Assembly: GCA_046289975.1 (NCBI GenBank)
Contig: JBKBUQ010000012.1
Location: forward strand, 1-37,278
Reading direction: 5' to 3'
DNA from: UBA2798 sp046289975
Lineage (GTDB): Bacteria; Bacteroidota; Bacteroidia; Flavobacteriales_D; UBA2798
Length of the DNA: 37,278 bases
Shown here: piece by piece, positions 23,402-32,391 of the stretch
Numbering within the stretch: the first letter of the stretch is position 1
How the letters are laid out: each line of letters opens with the position of its first letter
Notes under the pieces: model-generated
The model's input: the letters and a program-made list of their open reading frames with translations, nothing else
What the model was told of the DNA's origin: nothing
Database searches by the model: none
Translations under genes and position numbers: made by a program

Positions 23402-24152
23402 AATATTCCGGCGTTTTTTGCAGACGAGAACCGTACCAGGAAAAAAATTCACCATCCACAATTATTGTTTTTGTTTCCGGTAATCGTTTTTTCCAGTAGT
23501 CAATATGCTTTTCCGCAAAGGGATACGGTTCCGACGAAAGCAAAAGGTATTCTGGATGAAGATCTGCAATCTTTTCCTCTGTTAATTCCGGATAACGCGA
23601 TTCGGTTATCAGGTTTGTAAATCCAGCTTTACGGATCATTTCATCAATAAAAGTGTTTTTCCCCGCTGCCATAAAAGGTTTATTCCAGATCAGATAAATG
23701 GCTTTTGGAGCATTGCTTATAACCGGTAATTTTGAAAAAGCGGCAATGATCGTATCTGCAATTCGAGTGGCCTCATTTGGTCGTTGTGTTATCGTGCCAA
23801 CACTTTTTATCATTTCTATCGCTTCATCCAGGTTATTGATGTCGCTCATCCAAACCGGAAATTCCTTTTCCAGCGCTTCAATTTGTTTGCGATCGTTTTC
23901 TTCCTTGTTGCCTATAATGAGGTCAGGATTGATGTTTCTGATGGCATCCAAATCGAGTTGTTTGGTGCCTCCAATTCTGGGAATTGTGCGAAACATTTTT
24001 TCCGGATGAATGCAGAATTTGGTTATTCCCGTCAGCTCATTTTGCAGACCAAGATCCCACAGTAGTTCCGATTGTGAGGGCACTAAAGAAACAATGCGTT
24101 CCGGTTTTTTCTCCAGAACGCATTGTCGATTCATTTGGTCGGTGTAGAGCAT
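23379..24152 (-). CDS. BtuF-like helical-backbone metal/cobalamin-binding protein without signal peptide
   Basis: A 257-residue protein of the class III periplasmic-binding (BtuF/FepB/TroA-like) fold. Family segments: PERIVSLVPSQSELLWDLGL near residues 17-36, GGTKQLDLDAIRNINPDLII, and AAGKNTFIDEMIRKAGFTN in the second lobe. The protein starts directly at MLYTDQMNRQ, with no signal peptide or lipobox, which is odd for a binding protein. The start codon shares its A with the CBS stop (TGATG overlap), so translation is coupled to CBS and a cytoplasmic location or a different role is possible. The final 23 bp overlap the convergent gene ending at 23401. No transporter permease or ATPase gene is adjacent. 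Confidence 0.8.
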   Translation of the reverse strand: MLYTDQMNRQCVLEKKPERIVSLVPSQSELLWDLGLQNELTGITKFCIHPEKMFRTIPRIGGTKQLDLDAIRNINPDLIIGNKEENDRKQIEALEKEFPVWMSDINNLDEAIEMIKSVGTITQRPNEATRIADTIIAAFSKLPVISNAPKAIYLIWNKPFMAAGKNTFIDEMIRKAGFTNLITESRYPELTEEKIADLHPEYLLLSSEPYPFAEKHIDYWKKRLPETKTIIVDGEFFSWYGSRLQKTPEYFNTLRRK

Positions 24153-25516
24153 CAGCAGAGTGCTTTGATCACATCGTATTGAGTAATGATGTAGGCCTTG
24201 TCGCTTTTGAAATCTTTTACCATTACTGCCGGAGTTTCTGCATTGAGCATTCCTGCAATGGCATCCACGGGTGTGGTAATGTCAACAAAGGGAAATGCAT
24301 GTTCCATTACAACTTCTACCATGGCATCCTTCAGCTTCGGATCTTTTACAATGGCTTTGTAGAGGGTATTTTCGCTTAACGATCCAACAATTCTTCTGTC
24401 GAGCGTTACCGGCATTTGCGAATAGTTGTTTTTGCTCATTCGTTCAATGGCAACACTAACTTTTTCGCTTGCTTCGATGGTTTCAACTTCACTTTCATTT
24501 CGAGTGCCAACAAGATCTTTTGCCGTGAGTCCGGACTTGTCCAGAAATCCTTTTTCGCGCATCCATTCGTCGTTGAACATTTTGCCAACATAACGCGATC
24601 CGTGATCATGGAAAATTACAACCACTACATCTCCTTCTTTAAATCGATCTTTCATTTGGAACAAACCACCAATGGCAGCTCCGGCTGAATTACCCACCCA
24701 GATTCCTTCTTTTTTTACAATCTCACGGGTATAAACAGCAGCGTCGCGGTCTGTAACTTTTTCGAAATGATCGATAATGGAAAAATCAACATTCTCAGGA
24801 AGGAAATCTTCTCCGATGCCTTCGGTGATATAGGGATAAATCTCGTTTTTATCGAAGATACCGGTCTCCTTGTATTTTTTAAAAACTGAACCGTAGGTAT
24901 CAATGCCAAGAATCTGGATGTTCGGATTTTTTTCTTTTAAATATTTTCCTGTTCCGCAAAGTGTACCGCCGGTACCAACACCAACAACCAGGTGTGTGAT
25001 CTTCCCTTGTGTTTGTTCCCAAATCTCCGGTCCCGTTGTTTCGTAATGCGCCTGTGCGTTGGCAGGATTGTCGTACTGATTCGCTTTCCAACTGTTGGGT
25101 ACTTCACTCACGAGTCGCGATGAAACGGAATAATACGAACGCGGATCTTCGGGATCGACATCGGTCGGACAAACAATTACTTCTGCACCAAAAGCGCGCA
25201 GGGCATCTACCTTTTCTTTCGATTGTTTATCTGTTGTTGTAAAAATGCATTTGTATCCTTTTACAATGGCTGCAATGGCCAATCCCATTCCGGTATTTCC
25301 GCTGGTTCCTTCAATAATGGTTCCGCCCGGCTTTAACAGTCCGGCTTTTTCAGCCTCTTCAACCATTTTAAGTGCCATGCGGTCCTTGATGGAATTGCCC
25401 GGATTAAATGTTTCTACCTTGGCATACACAGTGGCTTTAATGTCCTTGGTGATTTCGTTGAGCCTTACCATTGGGGTATGACCAATAGCTTCGAGAATGT
25501 TATTACAGACTTTCAT
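24152..25516 (-). CDS. cbs: Cystathionine beta-synthase (PLP enzyme with C-terminal CBS pair)
   Basis: A 454-residue fold-type II PLP enzyme. The Schiff-base Lys44 is in FNPGNSIKDRMAL; the phosphate-binding loop is GTSGNTGMG; the late motif VGVGTGGTLCGTGKYLKEK binds cofactor phosphate. The C-terminal part (about 338-454) is a tandem CBS-domain pair (VETIEASEKVSVAIERMSKN ... AVMVKDFKSDKAYII) that regulates the enzyme or binds nucleotides in relatives. It condenses serine (or O-acetylserine) with homocysteine (or sulfide); the substrate pair is not decided by sequence alone, and cysteine synthase activity is the alternative. The ATG at 25516 gives the usual start MKVCNNILEAIGHTPMVRL; a TTG at 25576 would add 20 residues without family support. 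Confidence 0.9.
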   Translation of the reverse strand: MKVCNNILEAIGHTPMVRLNEITKDIKATVYAKVETFNPGNSIKDRMALKMVEEAEKAGLLKPGGTIIEGTSGNTGMGLAIAAIVKGYKCIFTTTDKQSKEKVDALRAFGAEVIVCPTDVDPEDPRSYYSVSSRLVSEVPNSWKANQYDNPANAQAHYETTGPEIWEQTQGKITHLVVGVGTGGTLCGTGKYLKEKNPNIQILGIDTYGSVFKKYKETGIFDKNEIYPYITEGIGEDFLPENVDFSIIDHFEKVTDRDAAVYTREIVKKEGIWVGNSAGAAIGGLFQMKDRFKEGDVVVVIFHDHGSRYVGKMFNDEWMREKGFLDKSGLTAKDLVGTRNESEVETIEASEKVSVAIERMSKNNYSQMPVTLDRRIVGSLSENTLYKAIVKDPKLKDAMVEVVMEHAFPFVDITTPVDAIAGMLNAETPAVMVKDFKSDKAYIITQYDVIKALC

Positions 25517-25568
25517 GAAATGGATTTGGTGGGTCAAAAGTAGGAAAAAGTTCAGATAGGGTAGGTTC

Positions 25569-27218
25569 TTAGTCAAATCGAATAGCCTTAATCGGACTGA
25601 TCCTGCTAACCAGCCATGTAGGAAGTAAAAGTGTGACCATGCAAATGATCATTGTGCCTGCATTTAACAGAATGATGGAAAAAATATCCATGCGGATTGG
25701 TACCGTATCGATGAAATAAGTGCTCTGATCGAGAGATAGAAAACCTGTTTGCCATTGAAGCAGGGCAAATCCTATTGCAATGATGTTTCCAGTAATCAGT
25801 CCTTTTCCAATCAGCACTACTCCATTGTAGAAAAATACCATTTGCAGTTTTTTGTTACTTGCTCCAAGCGCTTTCAGCAGTCCTATCATATTTGTGCGTT
25901 CCAAAATAAGTACCAGTAGTGTGGAACACATATTGATGAGCGATACAAGTAACATCAATGTAAGAATGACCCAGATGTTGAGGTCGAGGTACGATAACCA
26001 CTGGAACAAATCCTGATGCAATTCGCGAATGGTTTTGGTTTGAAATTCCGGACCGATGTTCTTATAAATGAATTCATCCGAACGTTGTAAGTCGTCCCAA
26101 CTGTTCAGCAAGACTTCAAATCCTCCTGCATAGTATTTTCCGCTGCCACCCGAATTGTGCATTTTGGCAATGACATTTAGTCCGGGATGATGGTACACAA
26201 AATGGGTGTCGCCTGATTGTTCTACTTCGGGATTGGATTCGAGTTCATATTCCGATGCAGCAGTAATTTTTGGATAATAGCTCAATGCCAGCCATGCAGT
26301 ATCCGGAATCCATTTCGAAGCAAATTCATCGCTGGTTTCTCCGTAAAGTGTGTTTTCAGTACTCGCCACAACCACGCGAATAGTGGTGTCTGCTCCAGGT
26401 TTTAGCAATAAAGTAGAACGGGTACTAAATCCGTTTCCGAAATCGAAAAGGTAGTTTCCGCTTCCTCTTCCGTCGGCTTCAATAATCAGTTTACCGTCTT
26501 TTACATCATTGCGTACATACAACATGGCTGTTATTCCCCAGTTGTTGATTACACGCAAATGTTTGAGGTCGATGAACACCAGTTTTTTGTCCAGTTCATC
26601 CATGCCGGTGTGGTAAATTCCACAGACCTTCAGCTTACGTTCGCGGGGGGTATTGTTGCTGATGAAAAAGGAGGAGACGGTATCATTAACATGCAAACGA
26701 AGTCGTGATGCAAGTGTGCGTGAGATGATGATATCCTGACTTACAACATTGGCTTCGATATCGGGTAGTCGCCCTTCGACCAGGTTTTCGCTGAGGAAAT
26801 CCCAGTTGTAATCGCCTGAAACCCCTTTTATCAATACTCCCTGAATTTCCCTGCGCCATTCCTTGTTGCTGTCGAGCTCCTGCGATTGGAGAATGGAGGG
26901 CTTGTAAGCATAAACCTGAATGTTTTTTACACCCGGTTCATCGTTGAGCGAAGGGTAAAAATCCTGTGATATCAATACCGGATCCGATTCCAGCGACGGA
27001 TTGGCATTAAAGACCGTAATTTGAATATGAGCACCGAAACCAATAACTTTATTGCGGATCTCCTCCTGGAAACCGGTAACCACCGATAAGGATAAAATCA
27101 TTACGGCAATTCCAAGAGCGATGCTCCAAACAGCAATGCGTAAAACGGGACGGGCAAAGCGATCTTCACCTTTTTCGTTTTTTAGCATGCGTTTTGCAAT
27201 ATGCCAACTAAAATTCAT
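25569..27218 (-). CDS. FtsX-type ABC permease, LolC/LolE-like, with enlarged periplasmic domain
   Basis: A 549-residue membrane protein. The first transmembrane helix is VLRIAVWSIALGIAVMILSL near residues 25-45, followed by a large periplasmic domain, then three helices in the last ~150 residues (IWVILTLMLLVSLINMCSTL, VVLIGKGLITGNIIAIGFAL, IILLNAGTMIICMVTLLLP), the FtsX/MacB-fold layout of lipoprotein-releasing LolC/LolE. The segment ERTNMIGLLKALGASNKKL is the usual coupling motif. Common LolC/E length is about 400, and here the periplasmic domain appears to carry roughly 140 extra residues around 222-360. No ATPase (LolD) gene is adjacent. I chose the ATG at 27216-27218; a TTG two codons upstream is also in frame. 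Confidence 0.82.
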   Translation of the reverse strand: MNFSWHIAKRMLKNEKGEDRFARPVLRIAVWSIALGIAVMILSLSVVTGFQEEIRNKVIGFGAHIQITVFNANPSLESDPVLISQDFYPSLNDEPGVKNIQVYAYKPSILQSQELDSNKEWRREIQGVLIKGVSGDYNWDFLSENLVEGRLPDIEANVVSQDIIISRTLASRLRLHVNDTVSSFFISNNTPRERKLKVCGIYHTGMDELDKKLVFIDLKHLRVINNWGITAMLYVRNDVKDGKLIIEADGRGSGNYLFDFGNGFSTRSTLLLKPGADTTIRVVVASTENTLYGETSDEFASKWIPDTAWLALSYYPKITAASEYELESNPEVEQSGDTHFVYHHPGLNVIAKMHNSGGSGKYYAGGFEVLLNSWDDLQRSDEFIYKNIGPEFQTKTIRELHQDLFQWLSYLDLNIWVILTLMLLVSLINMCSTLLVLILERTNMIGLLKALGASNKKLQMVFFYNGVVLIGKGLITGNIIAIGFALLQWQTGFLSLDQSTYFIDTVPIRMDIFSIILLNAGTMIICMVTLLLPTWLVSRISPIKAIRFD

Positions 27219-27224
27219 ACTCAA

Positions 27225-27232
27225 CGAAAGTA
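27225..27232 (-). promoter_or_regulatory. Possible -7 promoter box of the LolC-like gene
   Basis: TACTTTCG on the minus strand matches 7 of 8 positions of TAnnTTTG and lies 6 nt before the ATG, in the 24-nt gap between the divergent genes at 27218 and 27243. Confidence 0.3.
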
Positions 27233-27242
27233 CAGAATCTGA

Positions 27243-28493
27243 ATGAAACGAACACTTCTTCCTACTGCCTGTCTAATGTTCAGCGCACTATTCGCTTGTT
27301 CTTCTGGCAGAACATCCCAGGCGGCGCCTTCTGAACATGCCCTTTCAATCGATACACCTTCGGTGAAAAAGGAGCTGATTGCAGAAAAAACCATCATGGG
27401 TGCAGAGCGAATGGATAGTATTTTGCCTCTCATCTCCGGGAAAAAAATCGCAATTGTAGCGAATCAAACTTCACTCGTGAATGGTGTCCATTTGGTTGAT
27501 ACGTTAATTGCTTCGGGTGTTGCTGTGCAAAAAGTTTTTGCGCTCGAACATGGATTTCGAGGAGAAGTGCAGGCAGGTGAGCATATCAAAAGCGGTAAAG
27601 ATCCCAAAACGGGAGTACCCATCGTTTCCCTGTATGGAAATAATAAAAAACCAAAGGCAGAAGTTTTGCAGGATGTGGATGTCATTATCTTCGATATTCA
27701 GGATGTGGGAGCGCGTTTCTATACGTATATTTCTTCGCTGCATTACATTATGGAATCTGCAGCTGAAAACGGCAAAACTGTTCTTGTACTTGATCGCCCC
27801 AACCCAAATGGATTTTATGTGGACGGGCCGGTGTTGAACACGGAGCATAAATCGTTTGTTGGAATGCATCCTGTTCCCATTGTACATGGAATGACTGTTG
27901 CGGAATATGCGCAAATGATCAATGGTGAAGCCTGGTTGGCAGGTGGTGTGCAATGCGATCTTAAAGTTGTTTTGTGCAGCAATTACGATCATTCCGTTCT
28001 GTATGAATTGCCGGTGAAACCTTCTCCCAACCTGGTGAATCAGGCGGCGATCTACCTCTATCCTTCGCTGTGTTTGTTTGAGGGGACATTTGTTTCGGTT
28101 GGACGCGGTACTGATTTCCCTTTTCAGGTGATTGGTATGCCAGATTATTCACCCGGAACATTCCGTTTTACACCGCGATCTGCTGCTGCTGCCAAAAAGC
28201 CACCGCATATGGATGTAGAATGTAAGGGGTACGATCTGCGTGATTCAGCAAACAATGTGCTGAAAACCCGATGCATCAACCTGAATTGGCTGCTTACAAT
28301 GTATGCGAATTGTCCGGATAAAAAGATTTTTTTCGAGAACGACGGAATGTTCACTTTGCTCGCGGGTGGAAAATTGCTTCGGGAGCAGATGGAGAAGGGG
28401 ATGAGTGAAGCAGAAATTCGTAAAAGCTGGGAAAAAGAACTGACTTCCTTTATGGAAATCCGTAAAAAGTACCTTCTGTACAAGGATTTTTAG
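27243..28493 (+). CDS. namZ: Lipoprotein exo-beta-N-acetylmuramidase NamZ (DUF1343)
   Basis: A 416-residue lipoprotein. Signal peptide with lipobox LFAC (Cys19), so it is anchored to a membrane. The rest matches DUF1343/NamZ, which removes MurNAc from non-reducing ends of peptidoglycan fragments. Hallmark segments include KIAIVANQTSLV, FALEHGFRGEVQAGEHIKSG (with the conserved E and H), PIVSLYGNNKKP, VIIFDIQDVGARFYTYISSL and VLDRPNPNGFYVDGPVL. The length is normal. Divergent from the LolC-like gene with only 24 nt between start codons. A GH3-type hexosaminidase-like gene lies 4 kb downstream, which could supply the companion GlcNAc-releasing step. Confidence 0.9.
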   Translation: MKRTLLPTACLMFSALFACSSGRTSQAAPSEHALSIDTPSVKKELIAEKTIMGAERMDSILPLISGKKIAIVANQTSLVNGVHLVDTLIASGVAVQKVFALEHGFRGEVQAGEHIKSGKDPKTGVPIVSLYGNNKKPKAEVLQDVDVIIFDIQDVGARFYTYISSLHYIMESAAENGKTVLVLDRPNPNGFYVDGPVLNTEHKSFVGMHPVPIVHGMTVAEYAQMINGEAWLAGGVQCDLKVVLCSNYDHSVLYELPVKPSPNLVNQAAIYLYPSLCLFEGTFVSVGRGTDFPFQVIGMPDYSPGTFRFTPRSAAAAKKPPHMDVECKGYDLRDSANNVLKTRCINLNWLLTMYANCPDKKIFFENDGMFTLLAGGKLLREQMEKGMSEAEIRKSWEKELTSFMEIRKKYLLYKDF

Positions 28494-28574
28494 CCTTGAT
28501 TTGTTGTTCCGAAGGCAATTTCATTAATTTTAACAATACCGCTGTCTTTCCCGCTCTCAGAGGACTGAAATTGT

Positions 28575-28582
28575 TATTTTTG
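28575..28582 (+). promoter_or_regulatory. Probable -7 promoter box of the pheT operon
   Basis: TATTTTTG is a perfect TAnnTTTG, 19 nt before the pheT ATG. There is no good -33 TTTG at the standard spacing. The rest of the 108-nt gap after namZ holds no clear terminator. Confidence 0.45.
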
Positions 28583-28601
28583 CTCCACTGATTCTCTTCA
28601 C

Positions 28602-31040
28602 ATGAACATCTCTGTATCCTGGTTGCGGCACTACCTCAAAACCGATCTTGCTACCAATGAACTTGCCGATCTGCTTACCGATATTGGTTTGGAAGTGGAA
28701 AGCGTGGAAAAAGTGGAAAGCGTAAAGGGTGGTTTGGAAGGAATGGTTGTGGGTGAGATCCTAACCTGCAACAAACATCCGGATGCAGATCGTTTGAAGA
28801 TTACTACGGTGAATGTTGGAGAGGCTGAACCATTGCAGATTGTTTGTGGTGCTCCCAATGCAGCTGTGGGTCAGAAGGTGATTGTTGCGCTTAACGGTGC
28901 GAAACTTTTCCCAAGTGAAGGTGATCCGTTCACCATCAAAAAAAGCAAAATACGCGGGGTCGAATCCAATGGAATGATCTGTGCGGAAGATGAAATAGGT
29001 CTGGGAAAAGGTCACGACGGAATTATGGTTCTTCCTGCGGAGGTGGAGGTTGGACTTCCGGCTGCAAGGTATTTTCAATTGGAAAGCGATGAAGTAATTT
29101 CAATTGGTTTAACACCTAACCGAGTTGATGCGGCTTCGCATTATGGTGTGGCTCGCGATTTATTTGCTGCTATCCGTTTTCGCGGTGATAAGGCTGAATT
29201 GGAATTTCCTCATCAGAAACCACTTGATTTAAAAAAGGGAGTTTTCCCTGTAAAAGTGCGTGTAGAAGATCAGGAATCCTGTAAACGATATGCAGGCATT
29301 ACCATAGGGAATATTAAAGTTACGCCTTCACCTCAATGGTTGCAAAATCGTTTAAAAGCGATCGGTGCGCGTCCCATCAACAATGTGGTGGATATTACTA
29401 ATTTTGTAATGCACGAACTTGGTCAGCCACTGCATGCTTTTGATGCTGCTGCCATTGGAGGAAATACCATTGTTGTACGCAAAGCAATTAGTGGGAAACG
29501 TTTCATTGCCCTCGATGAAGTGGAGCGAGAATTGCGCGATGTGGATACCATGATTTGCGATGAAGAGAAAGAGCTTTGCATTGCAGGTGTGTTTGGTGGA
29601 TCGAAGTCGGGTGTAAATGATTCCACGCAACGAATTTTTCTAGAGAGCGCCTGGTTCGATCCTGCACATGTGCGCAAAACTGCACGTGGTCATGGTTTGA
29701 ATACCGATTCTTCCTTTCGCTTTGAACGAGGTGCCGATCCGGATATGGTCGTACCTGCTTTGCATCGCGCTGCTGAATTGATTGTCGACCTATGCGGTGG
29801 GATTGTGGAATCGGATATCAGCGATTTTTATCCTGTGCCTTTTTCTCCGTTCGAAGTGGATATCGATCCGGAAAAAATCAATACAATCATCGGGACCACT
29901 ATTTCTTCGGATGAGATGCAAATGATTCTCGAATTGTTATCCATAAAAATTGTTTCAACCAACAAAACATGGTCACTGCAGGTTCCGCCATTCAGAGTGG
30001 ATGTTCAGCGTCCAGTCGATATTGCAGAGGAAATATTACGTATTTACGGATACAACAGGATTCCTCTTCCTGCGCGAATGAGTTCTTCTTTAAATCCTGC
30101 TCCAAAACCCGATCGGGATGCGGTTCGCCATACTGTTTCTGATCTGTTGTCTTCCAACGGATTTTTCGAGATTCTCTCCAATTCACTTACCCGGAGCGAT
30201 TATGCTGCTCTTGCGGGAAGTGAGCAGATGAAAGAGGAATGGCATGTGCGCCTGCTCAATCCACTGAGTTCTGAACTGGATGTAATGCGTCAGACTTTGC
30301 TTTTTTCGGGATTGGAGGCGATTTCGCATAATCTGAATCGGCAGCAGTCTGATCTTCGTTTTTACGAATTCGGAAAAATATATTTTCATTTTGGCAACGG
30401 AAAATACGAGGAACAACAGCGCTTATCGCTTTTCCTAACCGGTAGAAAAGAGAATGAAAGCTGGAACGCATCTTCCAATGATGTTTCCTTTTTCACCTTG
30501 AAATCGGCAGTGATGAATGTCTTTGCCCGCTTAGGATTGAGTGCTGCATTACGTACAGTTGCATTGGAAAACGCATGGTTTGAAGATGGTCAGGCGCTCG
30601 AGATTGCGAAGAAAAAAGTTGCAGAATTCGGATGGATTCGTGGCGCGATCACCAAAAAGATGGATATCCGTCAGACCGTATTTTATGCCGATATTCATTG
30701 GGATGTGGTGTTGGGATTGTTGCACATGAATAAAGTGAAGTACAAGGAAATTTCTAAGTTTCCTGAAGTCCGTCGCGATCTTTCACTCTTGCTCGATGAA
30801 AAAATCACCTTCTCCGAAATCGAAAACATTGCTCGTCAGTCGGAGAAAAAACTTTTGCGGGAAGTTGGATTGTTCGATGTTTATCAGGGAAAAAATCTGG
30901 AAAGCGGAAAGAAATCTTATGCCTTGCGTTTTGTTTTGCAGGACCCTGAACAGACACTTACCGATCAGGTGATTGATAAGACAATTGAAAAGATTAAACA
31001 ATCCCTGGAGCAACAATTGGGAGCTCAACTTCGATCGTAA
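28602..31040 (+). CDS. pheT: Phenylalanine-tRNA ligase beta subunit
   Basis: An 812-residue class II aminoacyl-tRNA synthetase beta chain, which forms an alpha2beta2 enzyme with PheS. Domains in order: N-terminal MNISVSWLRHYLKTDL, EMAP-type tRNA-binding domain (about 40-150, ILTCNKHPDADRLKI), B3/B4 editing region (RPINNVVDITNFVMHELGQPLHAFDAA), B5, catalytic-like core (LNPLSSELDVMRQTLLFSGLE), and C-terminal anticodon-binding FDX-ACB domain (KFPEVRRDLSLLLDEKITF). Length is normal for Bacteroidota. pheS is not next to it, a common separation in this phylum. It is followed after 1 nt by the PlsC-like gene, so it likely heads an operon of four genes. Confidence 0.97.
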   Translation: MNISVSWLRHYLKTDLATNELADLLTDIGLEVESVEKVESVKGGLEGMVVGEILTCNKHPDADRLKITTVNVGEAEPLQIVCGAPNAAVGQKVIVALNGAKLFPSEGDPFTIKKSKIRGVESNGMICAEDEIGLGKGHDGIMVLPAEVEVGLPAARYFQLESDEVISIGLTPNRVDAASHYGVARDLFAAIRFRGDKAELEFPHQKPLDLKKGVFPVKVRVEDQESCKRYAGITIGNIKVTPSPQWLQNRLKAIGARPINNVVDITNFVMHELGQPLHAFDAAAIGGNTIVVRKAISGKRFIALDEVERELRDVDTMICDEEKELCIAGVFGGSKSGVNDSTQRIFLESAWFDPAHVRKTARGHGLNTDSSFRFERGADPDMVVPALHRAAELIVDLCGGIVESDISDFYPVPFSPFEVDIDPEKINTIIGTTISSDEMQMILELLSIKIVSTNKTWSLQVPPFRVDVQRPVDIAEEILRIYGYNRIPLPARMSSSLNPAPKPDRDAVRHTVSDLLSSNGFFEILSNSLTRSDYAALAGSEQMKEEWHVRLLNPLSSELDVMRQTLLFSGLEAISHNLNRQQSDLRFYEFGKIYFHFGNGKYEEQQRLSLFLTGRKENESWNASSNDVSFFTLKSAVMNVFARLGLSAALRTVALENAWFEDGQALEIAKKKVAEFGWIRGAITKKMDIRQTVFYADIHWDVVLGLLHMNKVKYKEISKFPEVRRDLSLLLDEKITFSEIENIARQSEKKLLREVGLFDVYQGKNLESGKKSYALRFVLQDPEQTLTDQVIDKTIEKIKQSLEQQLGAQLRS

Positions 31041-31041
31041 T

Positions 31042-32361
31042 ATGCGCGTAACCGGAAACAGATGGATGTATAACCTGCTGTACCCGCACATGAATTTTTT
31101 CGTGAAGCGGTTCTTCAGGCAATTCCGCTATTACGGATTCGAAAAAATTCCCAAAAATGAGGCGGTCATCCTTGCCCCTAATCACCAGAACGCCTTTTTA
31201 GATGCTATTGTGATGACCTATGGCCTTGGCTGGAAAAACCAGTTAAGCTTTCTGGTGCGTGCTTCCATTTTTAAAAAACCATTAGCAGCAAAATTTCTTT
31301 ATTCACTCAACATGCTTCCCGTGTATCGAAAGGATCATGACGGCATGGAGAATATGGATAAGAACGATGAGGTTTTTGATAATTGTATTTATCTGCTTAA
31401 AAATAAACGTCCGCTGATGCTTTTTCCGGAAGCAACACATACATTACGCCGACGATTACTTCCACTTAAAAAGGGGGTTACGCGAATTGCATTCAGCGCA
31501 GAAGAGCAAAATGATTTTGCTTTGGGAGTGAAAATTTATCCCATAGGAATTAATTATTCTACTCCCCGTGATTTTTACGGTGATTTGCTGATGAAAGTAG
31601 GCGAGCCAATTCATGTCAGTGAGTACCTGGAATTGTACAAGGAAAGTCCTGCAAAGGCACATGCCCGCATCCGTACAGAACTGGAAGCCCGTATGCGTGA
31701 ACTCATGATTGATATCCGCACGGATGAACATTATGAGCTCGTTGAAGGATGGCGCCAGATGGATGCCAATAACAAGGGGATTGATGATGTGGAGAAAGAA
31801 TTTGACAATGCAAAACAGCTGATCGCACGCGCTGAAAAATTTATTGGGGATCATCCGGAGGAAGTCGGGGAATGGCATCAGAAAATGGCCGAATACCGCC
31901 ACCTGCTGAATAGAAATAAATTGAGCGATAAACATTTTTCTCCTTCTGCACCGCGTTTCAATCCGGTTTTATCGGTATTGCTAACCGTGCTGTTGTCGCC
32001 TTTCATCGTTTTTGGCGGGATTCATAATTTCTTTCCTTTTGTAGCTGCGCGTTATATCGTAAAAAAATACATTAAAGATCCCGGGTTTCAGAGCTCCATT
32101 AAGGTTGCTGTGGCTGCATTTATGTTTCCGGTATTGCATATTTTGTGTTGCCTGATTTACTGGATGCTCAGCGGTTCTTTTGGTGGAGCGCTTTTGTATT
32201 GGTTTGTTATTCTTTTTACCGGTGAGGTAGCGCTATGGTATTACCTGAAATGGGAACAATTCAATCTTTCCCGAAGAACAGCAGCATTTATTCAAACACC
32301 CGATGGCAAGGAAGCGGTTTCCCTGCGTCGTGATTTATCCCTTGTTCTTGATCGCTTTTAA
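31042..32361 (+). CDS. PlsC-family acyltransferase with C-terminal membrane segments
   Basis: A 439-residue protein of the lysophospholipid acyltransferase superfamily, which transfers acyl groups to glycerol-phosphate-type lipids. The catalytic motif reads NHQNAFLD (His48 to Asp54), that is H-X5-D instead of the textbook H-X4-D; the form NHxNxFLD is seen in an AAK14816-like LPLAT subfamily. The second motif is LFPEATHTLRRRLLPLKKG near residues 131-149. The C-terminal ~130 residues hold several hydrophobic stretches (VLSVLLTVLLSPFIVFGGIH, VAVAAFMFPVLHILCCLIYW, GALLYWFVILFTGEVALWYY). I chose the ATG at 31042, 1 nt after the pheT stop; an upstream frame overlaps pheT by 68 nt. Probable inner-membrane lipid enzyme. 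Confidence 0.82.
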   Translation: MRVTGNRWMYNLLYPHMNFFVKRFFRQFRYYGFEKIPKNEAVILAPNHQNAFLDAIVMTYGLGWKNQLSFLVRASIFKKPLAAKFLYSLNMLPVYRKDHDGMENMDKNDEVFDNCIYLLKNKRPLMLFPEATHTLRRRLLPLKKGVTRIAFSAEEQNDFALGVKIYPIGINYSTPRDFYGDLLMKVGEPIHVSEYLELYKESPAKAHARIRTELEARMRELMIDIRTDEHYELVEGWRQMDANNKGIDDVEKEFDNAKQLIARAEKFIGDHPEEVGEWHQKMAEYRHLLNRNKLSDKHFSPSAPRFNPVLSVLLTVLLSPFIVFGGIHNFFPFVAARYIVKKYIKDPGFQSSIKVAVAAFMFPVLHILCCLIYWMLSGSFGGALLYWFVILFTGEVALWYYLKWEQFNLSRRTAAFIQTPDGKEAVSLRRDLSLVLDRF

Positions 32362-32391
32362 TTTGGGCAAGGTATTTGCAGTTTTACACTT

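Noticed and set aside
30973..31041. Upstream start of the PlsC-like gene inside pheT
   Set aside because: The extra residues come from the pheT reading region in another frame, and the ATG at 31042 follows the pheT stop by 1 nt, a normal coupled layout.
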